A DNA stretch of 64,000 bases from DATFRY01 sp035489015 (GCA_035489015.1 DATHKR010000143.1:1-64000), one strand, 5' to 3'; positions 39,286-51,823 are shown, counted from the first letter of the stretch. Numbers and translations: made by a program. The notes: generated by a model from the letters alone, not told the origin.

Positions 39286-39386
39286 GGCGGTCCCCGGCGC
39301 ACGCGGCGGTTTCACCTCCCGTGGGTGGAGTCGTCATGCGTGCGTGAGGGGAGAGCGAGGTGAGCGGGCGCCGAGGTCGGCGCTGG

Positions 39387-39392
39387 TAGGTT
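39387..39392 (+). promoter_or_regulatory. -10 hexamer TAGGTT of the second ATPase paralogue
   Basis: TAGGTT ends 9 bases before ATG 39402. The T-rich leader contains no Shine-Dalgarno. Confidence 0.45.
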
Positions 39393-39401
39393 TTTCATTC
39401 A

Positions 39402-40766
39402 ATGCCAAAGAATCGGGTGGTCGCCATGACGCCGGATGCGGCGCTTGGTCGAACTCTCCGCAGCGCGATGACCGCCGCGGGAGCCGAGGTTCACGTGACA
39501 TCGTCGGCGGCCGAGCTCGGAAACGGGCCGCTCGCCGCCGAGCTGCTGGTCTATCACCTCGGCGGCGACGGCCACGGCGACGGCGGGAGCGACCGCGAGC
39601 TCGACGAGATGGCGGCGCTGGCGGATCGCCTCCCGGCCGGCGCAAAGGTGGTCGTGATGCTGCCGCGCGGCGATCTGGTCGCCAGCGTGGCGGCGATGCG
39701 CGCGCACCAGCGAGTGGCGAGCGTCCTGGCCCTCGATCACCTGCGGGTGTCGGACCTGACCGCGATGGCCGCGCGGCTCCTGGTCGGCGACATCTTCGGG
39801 CTCGACAAGGTGCTGCCGTGGGGTGCGAGGGTGCACTCGCTCCTGGTCGGCGACTATCCGGAGAAGCTGGAGGCGGTCCGCCAGATCTCCTCGTTCGCGG
39901 CGGAGGTCGGGCTGCGCCGCTTCCACCGCGACCGCATCGAGCGCTGCTGCGACGAGATGATGATGAACGCGATCTACGACGCGCCGGCCATCGCGGCCGG
40001 CGTGCCCGTGGTCCTGCCGCGCGCGAAGGCGCGCCTCGCCGCCGGGTCGACGCTCGGCGCCAGGCTGAAGCCGGATCCGATCACGCGCAACGGCAGCCGG
40101 ACCGCCAACACGAACGCCAGCACCGGCGCGAGCGCGAGCGCCGCGGCTCTGACCGGGCCACCCGACCGCGCGGTGGTCGAGTTCGGATGCGATGGCCAGC
40201 GCTTCGCGGTCGCCGTCCGCGACCGCCACGGCCGGTTCGAGCGCGACGTGCTGCTCCGCTACCTGCACAAGTGCCTGCACTCGAGGCAGCCGATCGACGA
40301 CAAGCCCGGCGGCGCCGGCCTCGGCCTCTACTTCATGTCGCGGTCGGCCAGCGCGCTCATGTTCAACCTCTTGCCCGGCACCGCCACCGAGTGCATCTGC
40401 CTGTTCGACCTCGAGGCGCCTCGCGCCGAGCTCGACCAGATCGGCGTGTTCCAGGAGCGAGTCGACGAGAACGGCCGGCTCGCGCCGCACCCGACCCGTG
40501 TCGGCCACCCGATCGAGCGGCGCCGCAGCTCGACCATGACCGCGCTGGTCCCGCGCCTGCCCCTCGCGATCGATGGCGTGCGCGCGGTGGCCGCGGCGAC
40601 CGCGCTGTTCCTGCTCGGCCTCGCCGCGCTCACCGTCGGGCTGCCTCGCCTGTACGGGGCCCGCGCGGCCCCGCCGGCCGCGATCATCGCCGAGAGCGCC
40701 GCGTGCGAGCGCTGGTCCGACGAGCCCGAGCTCTCCGATCCGTCATGGGTTTCCGTCCCGGACTGA
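39402..40766 (+). CDS. Short paralogue of the preceding sensor (pseudo-receiver, RsbW-like ATPase, TM)
   Basis: The 454-residue protein is closely similar to the first ~400 residues of its neighbour. For instance FGLDKVLPWGARVH and RIERCCDEMMMNAIYDAP are identical or nearly so. The ATPase motifs are kept (VRDRHGRFERDVLLRYL; GGAGLGLYFMSRSASALMFNLL). An insertion of about 50 residues rich in Asn/Ala/Thr follows the N box. A TM helix is kept (~390-415), but the protein ends ~40 residues later, within a stretch resembling the start of the neighbour's extracytoplasmic domain (SAACERW). It has no TPR array. It may work as a heterodimer partner or dominant regulator of the longer protein. Confidence 0.78.
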   Translation: MPKNRVVAMTPDAALGRTLRSAMTAAGAEVHVTSSAAELGNGPLAAELLVYHLGGDGHGDGGSDRELDEMAALADRLPAGAKVVVMLPRGDLVASVAAMRAHQRVASVLALDHLRVSDLTAMAARLLVGDIFGLDKVLPWGARVHSLLVGDYPEKLEAVRQISSFAAEVGLRRFHRDRIERCCDEMMMNAIYDAPAIAAGVPVVLPRAKARLAAGSTLGARLKPDPITRNGSRTANTNASTGASASAAALTGPPDRAVVEFGCDGQRFAVAVRDRHGRFERDVLLRYLHKCLHSRQPIDDKPGGAGLGLYFMSRSASALMFNLLPGTATECICLFDLEAPRAELDQIGVFQERVDENGRLAPHPTRVGHPIERRRSSTMTALVPRLPLAIDGVRAVAAATALFLLGLAALTVGLPRLYGARAAPPAAIIAESAACERWSDEPELSDPSWVSVPD

Positions 40767-40835
40767 TAGCTCCCTCACCCACCTCTCAATACACGGGCCG
40801 GACTCGCTTGGCGGTCGCGGTCAGCGGCGCAGTGA

Positions 40836-40841
40836 TATGCT
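40836..40841 (+). promoter_or_regulatory. -10 hexamer TATGCT, candidate leaderless promoter
   Basis: TATGCT ends 6 bases before GTG 40848; GATATGCT is the only AT-rich spot in the 81-base gap. No Shine-Dalgarno is seen. Confidence 0.5.
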
Positions 40842-40847
40842 CGCCTT

Positions 40848-42148
40848 GTGTTGTACCGCTGCGCCGTCGCGCTGGCCCTGATGGGGCCAGTCCTGCCGGC
40901 GTCCGCCGCCGAACCGGATGGGGATCCGCAGACTCCCTATCCCGGGATCACCTACACGCGCTGGCGCGACGCGAGCGGTCCGGTGCGCATCCACGTGGTC
41001 GAGGTGGACCTCAGCTCGGCGGAGATCGACCTCGTCGCCACGGCGCCCACCCAGCGCGGCGCCACCCCGTCGGCCTTTGCCGCCGCCGCCGGCGCGGTGG
41101 TGGCGGTGAACGGCGACTACTTCCGCCCCGCCGGCTTCGGCCCGGCCGGGCTGGCGCGCGGTCAGTCCGCGACCTGGGCCGGGACCCGCGACGACGACGT
41201 GTCCGGCCTGGTGTCCTTCTACAAGGATGTGGAAGGGACCAAGGTGACCCTGTCGCGGCCGGAGCAGGTGGTCGACTCGCTCGAGGAGCGGGTGGTCGGC
41301 GCGGTCGGCGGGCGGCCGCTCCTGGTCCAGGGCGGCGCGGCGGTCACCAGCTTCGCATGCGAGGACCGGATCGCGATGGCGTGCGACGTGGCGCCGCGCA
41401 CCGCGGTCGCCGTCGCCGCCGACCGTCGCACCCTGTGGCTGGTGGTGGTGGACGGCTGGCAGGCCGACTCGCTCGGCATGACCGCCGCCCAGCTGGGTCG
41501 CTTCCTGGCCGCCGACCTCGGCGCCGGCGATGCCCTCCTGCTCGATGGCGGCAGCGCGTCGGCCATGTCGTTCGACGGCCAGCTGGTCACCTCGCCGTCC
41601 GACGGCGTCGAGCGCGCCGTGGCCAACCACCTGGCGGTCCGCTACGGCACGCTGCCGCCCGGCACGGTCAAGGGCGTGGTCAAGGAGCGCAACGTCGAGA
41701 CCGGCGAGTCGATCGCCGGGGCGACCGTGACGCTCGACGACGGCCGCACCCTCACCTACGGCGGCGACGATCTGTGGGTCTTCGAGGTGGCGCCCCGCTG
41801 GGTCTGCGTGACCGCGACCGCCGCGGGCTATCACACCGGCACCACCTGCCGGCAGGCTCGCTCGGGCGAGGAGATCTACGCCTCGATCGCGCTGTTCCCC
41901 GACGCCGACTTCATCGACGCCGGACCGGGCCAGGCCGACCCCGACGCCGCGCCGACCGGCGAGCCAGACGCGGCCGCGCCGCTCGACGCCGCGGCGACCG
42001 GCGGCGAGGTCGACGCCGGAGGTGGCGCGCGCGGCGACTCCGGCGGGTGCGGCGTCGCCGGAGCGGGCCGCGCCGGCCCGACCGGGCTGATCCTGGCCGG
42101 CCTGATCCTCTCTCGCGTTCGGCGCCGAGCCGCGCGCTCGAGGTCCCG

Positions 42149-42152
<4 letters not shown>
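40848..42152 (+). CDS. Phosphodiester glycosidase (NAGPA) domain protein with MYXO-CTERM-like tail
   Basis: The protein has 434 residues. It has a cleavable signal (ALALMGPVLPASAAEP). The NAGPA domain (~25-265) carries VAVNGDYFRP and a C-terminal GAGDALLLDGGSASAMSF; the family removes N-acetylglucosamine or related groups from phosphodiesters. A carboxypeptidase-regulatory-like beta domain follows (GVVKERNVETGESIAGATVTLDDG). A long Asp/Ala/Pro-rich linker leads to SGGCGVAGAGRAGPTG, a hydrophobic stretch and a run of arginines. This resembles the MYXO-CTERM sorting signal of myxobacterial surface proteins. Its stop overlaps the sigma-54 activator's ATG. Confidence 0.82.
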
Positions 42153-43540
<1,388 letters not shown>

Positions 43541-43557
43541 AGCCGGGCGCAAGAAAG

Positions 43558-43579
43558 GGGCGGCCTCCCGGCCGCCCCT
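43558..43579 (-). terminator. Rho-independent terminator of the Cys-rich lipoprotein gene
   Basis: GGGGCGGCC-TCCC-GGCCGCCCC forms a perfect 9-base stem with a 4-base loop. The minus strand continues with TTTCTT, 22 bases after that gene's stop (43602). On the plus strand no T-run follows, so it fits the minus-strand gene, though it may slow both directions. Confidence 0.75.
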
Positions 43580-43601
43580 GGTCGCGCGCTCTCGCCTGGC
43601 G

Positions 43602-44870
43602 CTACTTCGCGAGCGAGTCGATCGCCCGCTGCGTGCGCTGGCGCCGGTGCTCCATGAACCGCGCCCTCGCCGCCGGCTCGCCGCAGAACGCGCTCGGGTC
43701 GACCGGCAGCAGCTTGCAGTACGCGTCGAACAGCTCCTCGGCCTTGGCGTCACTGATGCAGCCGACCGCGCACGCGCCGGCCAGGCCATCCGGGTCCTCG
43801 CTGCAGAACGTGTCGATCGCGTCGTTGCCGGTGTTGGGCGCCGCGGCCTCGGCCTCGTCGAAGATGCGCGCGATGCGCTCCTCGCTGTCGAGCTCGCACT
43901 TGCCCCACAGCTCGATCGACGCCTCGCCCACGCCGGTGTCGGCGCAGAAGCCGTACTGCTCCGGGATGAAGTCGAACGGCAGGTCGGAGAAGCCGATCGC
44001 CTGGAAGAAGCGGCACTCCTGATCGGCGACGCCGAGGAAGCCCGCGCTGCACTCGATGGCCGGCGTCTTCGGGTCCTTGTCGTCGTCGATGCCGAGGCCG
44101 TCGGCGTCGTTGCCCTCGACCAACTCCCCCACGCCGTCGCCGTCCGGATCCACCAGGTAGGTGTTGACCGGCTGGCAGAACCGCGCGCACGGCGACTTGT
44201 CCGGTTGCACGGTGAAGACCGGGACCACCGCCCAGAAGCCGGCGTCGCAGCCGTTCAGGTAGCAGCTCTCGTCGTCCGGGCCATTGCACAGGTCGCCCTG
44301 CGCCTTGCCGACCGAGTCGTCGGGGATGCCGACGCAGGTGGCCTGGCCCTCCTCGTCGAACACGCTCAGGTAGCAGCCCTCGCCCTCGATGACGCAGTCC
44401 TGCAGGATCGGGTCGCAGATCTGGGTGCACACCCCGACCTGGTCCGTCATGATGTCGTCGAACAGGTCGACGAAGAAGCTGCACGAAAAGCCCTCTTCGC
44501 AGGTGTCGGGCGGCGAGCTGCAGATGGGGCGACAGACGCCGTTCACGCACTGAGCGCCGGCCGTGCAGTCGTCGAAGCCGCTCGTCTCACCGGGGGCGCC
44601 CAGCGCGCACGGCGCACCGACCTCGACCTCGCCGGCCGGCACGCAGTCGGTCCGGTTGAGCTCCGGCGGGCCGGCCGCGACCGTGAGCTGCGCGCATTTC
44701 TCGCCCTCCTCGCAGCCCTCCTGGTTCACCGGGTCGCACACGGTGGCGATCGGCGCCGCGTCGATGGTGGGGCCGGCGTCGACGATCTGGATATCGTCGT
44801 CGTCGTCGCCGCCGCACGCCATGAGTGTCGTCACGCCTGCCAGCACGGCGGCAAAGGCCAGATTCTTCAT
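43602..44870 (-). CDS. Cysteine-rich lipoprotein (paralogue of the divergent gene at 45112)
   Basis: The 422-residue protein has a signal with lipobox LMAC followed by GGDDDDD. About thirty cysteines are spread through the chain in short patterns: VCDPVNQEGCEEGEKCAQL, PICSSPPDTCEEGFSCSFF, GVCTQICDPILQDC. It probably is a disulfide-stapled surface or periplasmic protein. A DPDGDGVGE stretch could bind calcium. It is related along its whole length to the divergent gene 240 bases away. Start ATG 44870 has GGAGC 8 bases upstream and a good promoter further up. No function is known for this myxobacterial family. Confidence 0.8.
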   Translation of the reverse strand: MKNLAFAAVLAGVTTLMACGGDDDDDIQIVDAGPTIDAAPIATVCDPVNQEGCEEGEKCAQLTVAAGPPELNRTDCVPAGEVEVGAPCALGAPGETSGFDDCTAGAQCVNGVCRPICSSPPDTCEEGFSCSFFVDLFDDIMTDQVGVCTQICDPILQDCVIEGEGCYLSVFDEEGQATCVGIPDDSVGKAQGDLCNGPDDESCYLNGCDAGFWAVVPVFTVQPDKSPCARFCQPVNTYLVDPDGDGVGELVEGNDADGLGIDDDKDPKTPAIECSAGFLGVADQECRFFQAIGFSDLPFDFIPEQYGFCADTGVGEASIELWGKCELDSEERIARIFDEAEAAAPNTGNDAIDTFCSEDPDGLAGACAVGCISDAKAEELFDAYCKLLPVDPSAFCGEPAARARFMEHRRQRTQRAIDSLAK

Positions 44871-44936
44871 CAAGTAAAGCTCCTTCCCAACATCGCCAGA
44901 TGCGCGAACCAACAGCTTGAACAGGGCATTCGGCAC

Positions 44937-44966
44937 ACAATATCGAGGCTCGTCCACCGGCGTCAA
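44937..44966 (-). promoter_or_regulatory. Sigma-70-type promoter of the Cys-rich lipoprotein gene
   Basis: TTGACG (44966-44961) and TATTGT (44942-44937) on the minus strand are separated by 18 bases. The expected start lies near 44930, giving a leader of about 60 bases with a Shine-Dalgarno. This is one of the two best standard promoters in the window. Confidence 0.65.
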
Positions 44967-45031
44967 CGGCCATCGAGGGGCGTGGCCCTCGCATGTGGGC
45001 GCCGTCGCAGACCTCGATCACGAGCTCGCCT

Positions 45032-45044
45032 GACAGGTTCTGTC
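45032..45044. promoter_or_regulatory. Short inverted repeat upstream of the second Cys-rich lipoprotein gene
   Basis: GACAG-GTT-CTGTC, 68 bases before ATG 45112. It is possibly an operator for the divergent lipoprotein pair. No matching site was found on the other side. Confidence 0.3.
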
Positions 45045-45111
45045 CGTGCGGTCGGTTTCGCGGCGAGTTTCGGTTGAGGCGGTGGCGCGGTCGACGGACG
45101 CTCGCGGATCC

Positions 45112-46323
45112 ATGCGTCTCGCTCACGCGCTCGCGCTCGCCCTGCTCGCCGCCCTCGCCGCCGCGCCCGCCTGCGGCTCCGACGGCGGCAGCACACCCGA
45201 CGGCGCTCCTGCCGATGCCGCGCCGCCCGACGCCGGCCCCGGCGGTGTCGTCTGCGATCCGGTGGCCCAGACCGGCTGCGCCGCGGGAGACAAGTGCGCC
45301 CAGCTGGTCCTCTCGCTCGAGCCGGGCGACGTGCGCACCGCGTGTGTGCCGGACGGCACCGTCGAGGTGGGCGGCGCGTGCGTGACCGGCGAGCCGGGCG
45401 AGGCGACCGGCTACGACGATTGCGCCGCCGGCGCCGACTGCACCAGCGGCAGCTGCCGGCGGATCTGCCTGGTCGCCGGAGACAGCTGCCCCGACCAGTT
45501 CAGCTGCTCGACCTACCTCGAGCTGTTCAAGGACATCACCGAGACGCTCGTCGGCGTGTGCGACGCGGTCTGCGATCCGATCGCGCAGGACTGCCCGGCC
45601 GAGACGGACGCCTGCTACCTGCGCATCACCGACGAGGCGGGCGAGGCGACCTGCGTCGGCGTGCCGGACGAGTCCGAGGGGCGCGAGCAGAACGACGACT
45701 GCTCCGGTCCGTTCCCGGGCAAGTGCTACGCCAACGGATGCGCCGGCGGCTATCACCCGGTCGAGCTCAATGGCAACGCCACCTGCAGCGCCTACTGCCG
45801 CCCGGTCGCCACCTACCTCGACGACCCGGACGGCGACGGCGAGGGCGCGCTGGTCGGCAACCCGATCGGCGAGGCGCCGAGCGACTGCGCCACCGAGCGG
45901 GTCGGGGTCGACGGCCAGCAGTGCCGCTTCTTCCAGGCGCTCATCTCCGACGTGACCGGAGAGGTGCACGACCAGATCCCGGCCGGCTACGGCTTCTGCG
46001 CACCGTCGGACAATCCCCTCATCGGCGACTGTTCGATCCACAGCGAGGAGCAGCTGTGGCGGATCTACGACGAGGCGGGCGGCGGCGACGGCGGCGAGGA
46101 CGCGGTCGACGCGTTCTGCGCCGACGAGGCCAGCGCCGGCAAGTGCGCGCCGTTCTGCGTCAGCCTGGAGGTGCTCGACCAGCTCCTCGCCGCCTACTGC
46201 GCGGCGCCGCCGGTCGATCCCAGCCCGATGTGCGCGCGCGGCGACGCGGGCCGGGCGTGGGCGCGGCGGAGCCTCGCGGCGCGCGGGCGGCGCGCGCTGT
46301 CCGCGATGACGCCGTCACGGTGA
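45112..46323 (+). CDS. Cysteine-rich lipoprotein (paralogue of the divergent gene at 43602)
   Basis: The 403-residue protein has the signal LALLAALAAAPACGSD; the Cys is likely lipidated. The mature part repeats the neighbour's pattern: VCDPVAQTGCAAGDKCAQL, RICLVAGDSCPDQFSCSTYLELFKDI, GVCDAVCDPIAQDC, and a calcium-like DDPDGDGEG. Both proteins end with a conserved PVDPS region and Arg-rich tail, and both have YGFC before a variable segment. The pair faces head to head across 241 bases, so it arose by an inverted duplication or is held together by shared regulation. The 3' end overlaps the convergent TPR gene by 9 bases. The function is unknown. Confidence 0.8.
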   Translation: MRLAHALALALLAALAAAPACGSDGGSTPDGAPADAAPPDAGPGGVVCDPVAQTGCAAGDKCAQLVLSLEPGDVRTACVPDGTVEVGGACVTGEPGEATGYDDCAAGADCTSGSCRRICLVAGDSCPDQFSCSTYLELFKDITETLVGVCDAVCDPIAQDCPAETDACYLRITDEAGEATCVGVPDESEGREQNDDCSGPFPGKCYANGCAGGYHPVELNGNATCSAYCRPVATYLDDPDGDGEGALVGNPIGEAPSDCATERVGVDGQQCRFFQALISDVTGEVHDQIPAGYGFCAPSDNPLIGDCSIHSEEQLWRIYDEAGGGDGGEDAVDAFCADEASAGKCAPFCVSLEVLDQLLAAYCAAPPVDPSPMCARGDAGRAWARRSLAARGRRALSAMTPSR

Positions 46324-47193
46324 CAGGATGACGCGGCCGAGGCTGCCGTCGTCGATCCCGCCCTGGCTGGCGCCGATCGCCAGCGCGGTCGCGCCGACCG
46401 CGAGGATCGCCGCGCCGCCGGCGATCACGTACCAGCGCGAGTACCACGGGCCGGGGCTGTCCGCCTCGCCCGGCGCGACCGGCAGCGAGAGCGGCGTCTC
46501 CGGACCGCCGACCCGGCCGATCGCCCCGCCGGCCGCGTTGCGCGCCTCGACGTAGTAGTCGACCGCGTAGCCGGAGCGCGAGGCCGGCGGGGTGAACCGC
46601 GCCCGCCAGCGCGGCCGGTCGACCGACGGCTGGCGCCGCATCGGCGCGTCGGCGTAGTCGAGCACGTCGCTCCGCCGCCAGCGCAGGACCAGGTCGACCA
46701 CCCGCTCGATGCCGACCAGCACCACCACCTCGACCTCGACCGGCCGGCCGGCCACGGCGCCGCGCGGCGCGGAGTGGTCCATGCGCGCCTGCAGGCCGGC
46801 CGCGAAGCCGGGCAAGAAGTCGCGCTTCACCTTCTCGAAGAAGGCGCCGATCTTGGGCGACCCGTCGTCGTGCTGGAGCTGGTAGCCGGCGTCGATCGTG
46901 AGCAGGTCCTCGAACGCCTCGGTGGCGCGCGCCTTCTCGCCCAGGATGAGGTGGCTGATCCCGATGAGCTCGAGCGCGCGCAGCTTCTGGGACCGGGTCG
47001 CGTCCGGATCGAGGCGGAGCGGGCGCAGGATCTGGATGGCGCCCTTGTACTCGAGGTCCTGGAACAGCGCGTAGCCGCGGCCGATCAGGCGCTCGATGCG
47101 GGCGCTGGGCGAATCGGCCACCGCCGCCGGCGGGGCATGCCACGCGGTCGCCGCGGCCGCGCACAGGAGCAGCGCTCGGCTGTGGATCCGCAC
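46315..47193 (-). CDS. Exported TPR-like protein with C-terminal membrane anchor
   Basis: The 292-residue protein has an N-terminal signal (LLLCAAAATAW...AVA) and a helical TPR-like part: IERLIGRGYALFQDLEYKGAIQIL, then SQKLRALELIGISHLILGEKARATEAFEDLL. A beta-rich middle carries YAVDYYVEARNAAGG. A TM helix near the end (WYVIAGGAAILAVGATALAIGA) places the rest in the periplasm. This layout is common in myxobacteria for proteins coupled to adventurous-motility or envelope machines, but no specific family was recognised. The GTG start follows 3 bases after the FG-GAP gene's stop, with GAGG just ahead, so it is the second gene of that unit. Confidence 0.72.
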   Translation of the reverse strand: MRIHSRALLLCAAAATAWHAPPAAVADSPSARIERLIGRGYALFQDLEYKGAIQILRPLRLDPDATRSQKLRALELIGISHLILGEKARATEAFEDLLTIDAGYQLQHDDGSPKIGAFFEKVKRDFLPGFAAGLQARMDHSAPRGAVAGRPVEVEVVVLVGIERVVDLVLRWRRSDVLDYADAPMRRQPSVDRPRWRARFTPPASRSGYAVDYYVEARNAAGGAIGRVGGPETPLSLPVAPGEADSPGPWYSRWYVIAGGAAILAVGATALAIGASQGGIDDGSLGRVILSP

Positions 47194-47196
47194 CGG

Positions 47197-48600
47197 TTAC
47201 CTCGCCGCCCAGTCGAGCTCGGCGCCCGACACGGTCAGGAGATCGGCGTCGCCGTCGTCGTCGGCGTCGCCCAGGATGACGGTCGCGCCAGCCGCGCCCG
47301 GCGAGCCGTCGTCGACCATGCGGCCGGCCGCGACGCCGCGCCACGACAGCGCCTCGCCGCTGGCCAGCCCGATCACCAGGTCGGCCAGACAGTCGCCGTC
47401 CCAGTCGGCCGCGGCCAGCGACGCGGCGTCGACCGCATCCACCGCCGGCAGCGCGATGAACGAGCGGTCCTCGAGACGCCCGTCGCCGCGGCTGACGTAG
47501 AGCGTGACCGGCATGTCCAGGCCTGCCGCGATCAGGTCGACCGCGCCGTCGCCGTCCATGTCGCGCACCGCCAGCGCGCGGGTCCGCCTGGGCAGCTCGG
47601 GCAGCGCGGCCGGCGCGGTCTCGAACGCGCCGTCGCCGGCGTTGAACAGCACGCGGATCGGCGCGGCCTCGGCGGAGCCGCGGCCGGCGACCAGATCGAT
47701 GGCGCCGTCGCCGTCGAAGTCGCCGAACGCCAGCCGGGTCACGTCGGTGGCGCCGTCGCCGGCGACCTCGGTCGGATGGCGCGCGAACCGGCCGGCGCCG
47801 TCGTTCAGCCACACGATCAGCGAATCGGGGCCGCCGACCGCGAGATCGACGTCGCCGTCGGCGTCCACGTCGGCGGCGGCCACGGCGCGCGCGCCCTCGG
47901 CGGCGAGCGGATCGTCGATCGCGGCGAACGAGCCGTCCGCGGCGCGGCGCCAGAGCTCGACCGCGCCGTCGCCGCGCACCACCACCGCGTCGTCGTCGCA
48001 GTCGCCGTCGGCATCGAAGGCGATCAGATCGAGCGGCGCGCCCTCGCCCGGGTCGGGCAGCTCGACCGCGAGCGGCTCGAGCCGGCCGCCGCGCGGTCGC
48101 AGGAGCGCCACGCCGCCGTCGCCGACCGCGAGCACCTCGCTGCCGGTGCGACCGAGGCTGAGCACCGCCAGGCTGTCGGCGCCGACCTCGCCCTGATCGA
48201 CCAGCGACGGCTCGCCGCCTGGCCCGCCCGGGCACGCGGCCAGGGTCAGCACGACCTCGTCGCCGCCGCCGAACTCGAAGGCCGCCGCGTCGCGGGCGAC
48301 CTCGACCCCGCGCCAGGAGCCGCGCACCCAGGCGAACGCGCCGGACGCGTCGCCCGGGTCGACCGCGAGGGTCTGGGGCAGGCCGCCGACCCCCTCGTCG
48401 CCCACCCGGTAGCTCTGCGCGAACTCGCCGCCGCCCGGGTCGCGGTCGCCCACCGCCAGGCAGAAGCCGTCGACGTCGCCGGGGGCGACCAGCCCGTCGG
48501 CGCGGACCTCGACCACCACCCCCGGGTCGGCGCAGGCCAGAGGCACCAGGCCAGCGGCGACGATCGCGACCTCGGCGAGCGCAACACGTCCGGAGCGCAC
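47197..48600 (-). CDS. FG-GAP/VCBS-repeat exported protein
   Basis: The protein has about 467 residues. A hydrophobic signal ends near VPLACADP, possibly a lipoprotein site of low quality. The body has at least seven FG-GAP/VCBS-like repeats with calcium-type loops: IAFDADGDCDDDAVV, AAADVDADGDVDLAVGG, AFGDFDGDGAIDLVAG, AVRDMDGDGAVDLIAAG, AAADWDGDCLADLVIG and GDADDDGDADLLTVSG. Such repeats build a beta-propeller, as in integrin alpha chains and surface adhesins. The start is uncertain: GTG 48600 fits the signal peptide, but no Shine-Dalgarno is seen. It is divergent from the PEGA kinase and cotranscribed with the TPR-like gene. Confidence 0.75.
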   Translation of the reverse strand: MRSGRVALAEVAIVAAGLVPLACADPGVVVEVRADGLVAPGDVDGFCLAVGDRDPGGGEFAQSYRVGDEGVGGLPQTLAVDPGDASGAFAWVRGSWRGVEVARDAAAFEFGGGDEVVLTLAACPGGPGGEPSLVDQGEVGADSLAVLSLGRTGSEVLAVGDGGVALLRPRGGRLEPLAVELPDPGEGAPLDLIAFDADGDCDDDAVVVRGDGAVELWRRAADGSFAAIDDPLAAEGARAVAAADVDADGDVDLAVGGPDSLIVWLNDGAGRFARHPTEVAGDGATDVTRLAFGDFDGDGAIDLVAGRGSAEAAPIRVLFNAGDGAFETAPAALPELPRRTRALAVRDMDGDGAVDLIAAGLDMPVTLYVSRGDGRLEDRSFIALPAVDAVDAASLAAADWDGDCLADLVIGLASGEALSWRGVAAGRMVDDGSPGAAGATVILGDADDDGDADLLTVSGAELDWAAR

Positions 48601-48726
48601 CGCCGCGGAGGATGGCACACGCGTGCCGCGCCGCGCCAGAGCGGCCCTCGGAGCGGCCGGACAGCAATGCACGCGAGGGACTGGACTAAAGGTGGATCCT
48701 CCGCGACGCTCCGAGCTTTTGTATGC

Positions 48727-48743
48727 CGGCTGCCGAACAGCCG
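48727..48743. promoter_or_regulatory. Inverted repeat in the region between the FG-GAP gene and the PEGA kinase
   Basis: CGGCTG-CCGAA-CAGCCG, perfect 6-base arms, lies in the 236-base divergent gap. TACGAT at 48812-48817 may be the kinase gene's -10. The role is unknown. Confidence 0.3.
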
Positions 48744-48836
48744 CCGTAAACACTGGACGCCGTTCGATGCAACCAGTCGTCATCACATCCGAAGTCAAAT
48801 CGGTCGCATGGTACGATGCCGCCGCGGAGAGAGGGT

Positions 48837-51071
<2,235 letters not shown>

Positions 51072-51079
51072 GCCCGGGC

Positions 51080-51823
51080 TCAGAAGCGCCAGACCCCCGA
51101 CACCCCGAGCAGCGGCGCCTTCACGTAGCTGGACAGGAGCTCGTCGACCCGCTCGTCGAGCCGCGCCTCGACCCGGTCGACGATGCGCTGGGCGGCCGCG
51201 CCCTGCACCTCGACGTCGATGCCGGCGCTCGCGCTGACGATCTGGAAGTAGGCCAGGCTCAGGCGCAGCGACAAGTGCGGCGCCAGCGCCGCCTGGTACG
51301 CCACGCCGAGCTGGAACCCGTGTGCCTTGCCGCTGAGCGGCACCTCGGCGACACCGGCCCCGGCCCCGCCGAGGTCCTCGCCGCTGATCTCCTCCGCCTC
51401 GGCCCGGGTCACCGAGCCGCCCAGGAACGTCAGCACGTACCCGGCATAGACCTCGAACCCGCCGAGCGGCGGCGGCCGCCACCCGATCGTGGGTGACAGC
51501 AGCACCGCGTCCTCCAGCGCCGCCGCGACCAGCGCCGCGTCCGCGTCCTCGTACAGGTCGAACCCGACCGCGGCATCATTGATGAGGTCGCGATACACGT
51601 GAGGCATCCATCCCAGCCCCAGGTGCGCGGTCAGCCCGTACGGAGCCTCGGCCGCGACATCGATCCCGAACTCCAGCGGGAACCGGGTGCCGAGCGACGC
51701 CTCGAACCCGACCGGCGTGCCCCACGACCCGGCCGCCTCATCCGCCCGCGCACCACCCGGCGCCGCCGCCAGGAGCGCGGCAACCACCAGCACCCCCGCA
51801 AGTCTCGAATCCCTGGAAGCCAA
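51080..51823 (-). CDS. Probable outer-membrane beta-barrel protein
   Basis: The 247-residue protein has a signal peptide (LAGVLVVAALLAAAPGGARA). Alternating hydrophobic strands follow: VGFEASLGTRFPLEFGIDVAAEAPYGLTAHLGLGWMP, GFEVYAGYVLTFLGG, LSLRLSLAYFQIVSAS. The last residues (LLGVSGVWRF) end in Phe, the signature of outer-membrane proteins recognised by the BAM complex. A helical insertion near 200-230 is unusual. The start is taken as TTG 51823: TAGAGA ends 6 bases before it, close to the -10 pattern seen at other starts, and no ATG fits. No substrate or role is known. Confidence 0.65.
   Translation of the reverse strand: MASRDSRLAGVLVVAALLAAAPGGARADEAAGSWGTPVGFEASLGTRFPLEFGIDVAAEAPYGLTAHLGLGWMPHVYRDLINDAAVGFDLYEDADAALVAAALEDAVLLSPTIGWRPPPLGGFEVYAGYVLTFLGGSVTRAEAEEISGEDLGGAGAGVAEVPLSGKAHGFQLGVAYQAALAPHLSLRLSLAYFQIVSASAGIDVEVQGAAAQRIVDRVEARLDERVDELLSSYVKAPLLGVSGVWRF

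Noticed and set aside
43558..43579. Terminator for the plus-strand sigma-54 activator
   Set aside because: The hairpin lacks a T-run on the plus strand; the T-rich side follows on the minus strand, so it was assigned to the lipoprotein gene.
48816..48836. ATG 48816 as start of the PEGA kinase
   Set aside because: It overlaps the likely -10 hexamer TACGAT; TTG 48837 has a Shine-Dalgarno at good distance. The choice stays uncertain.
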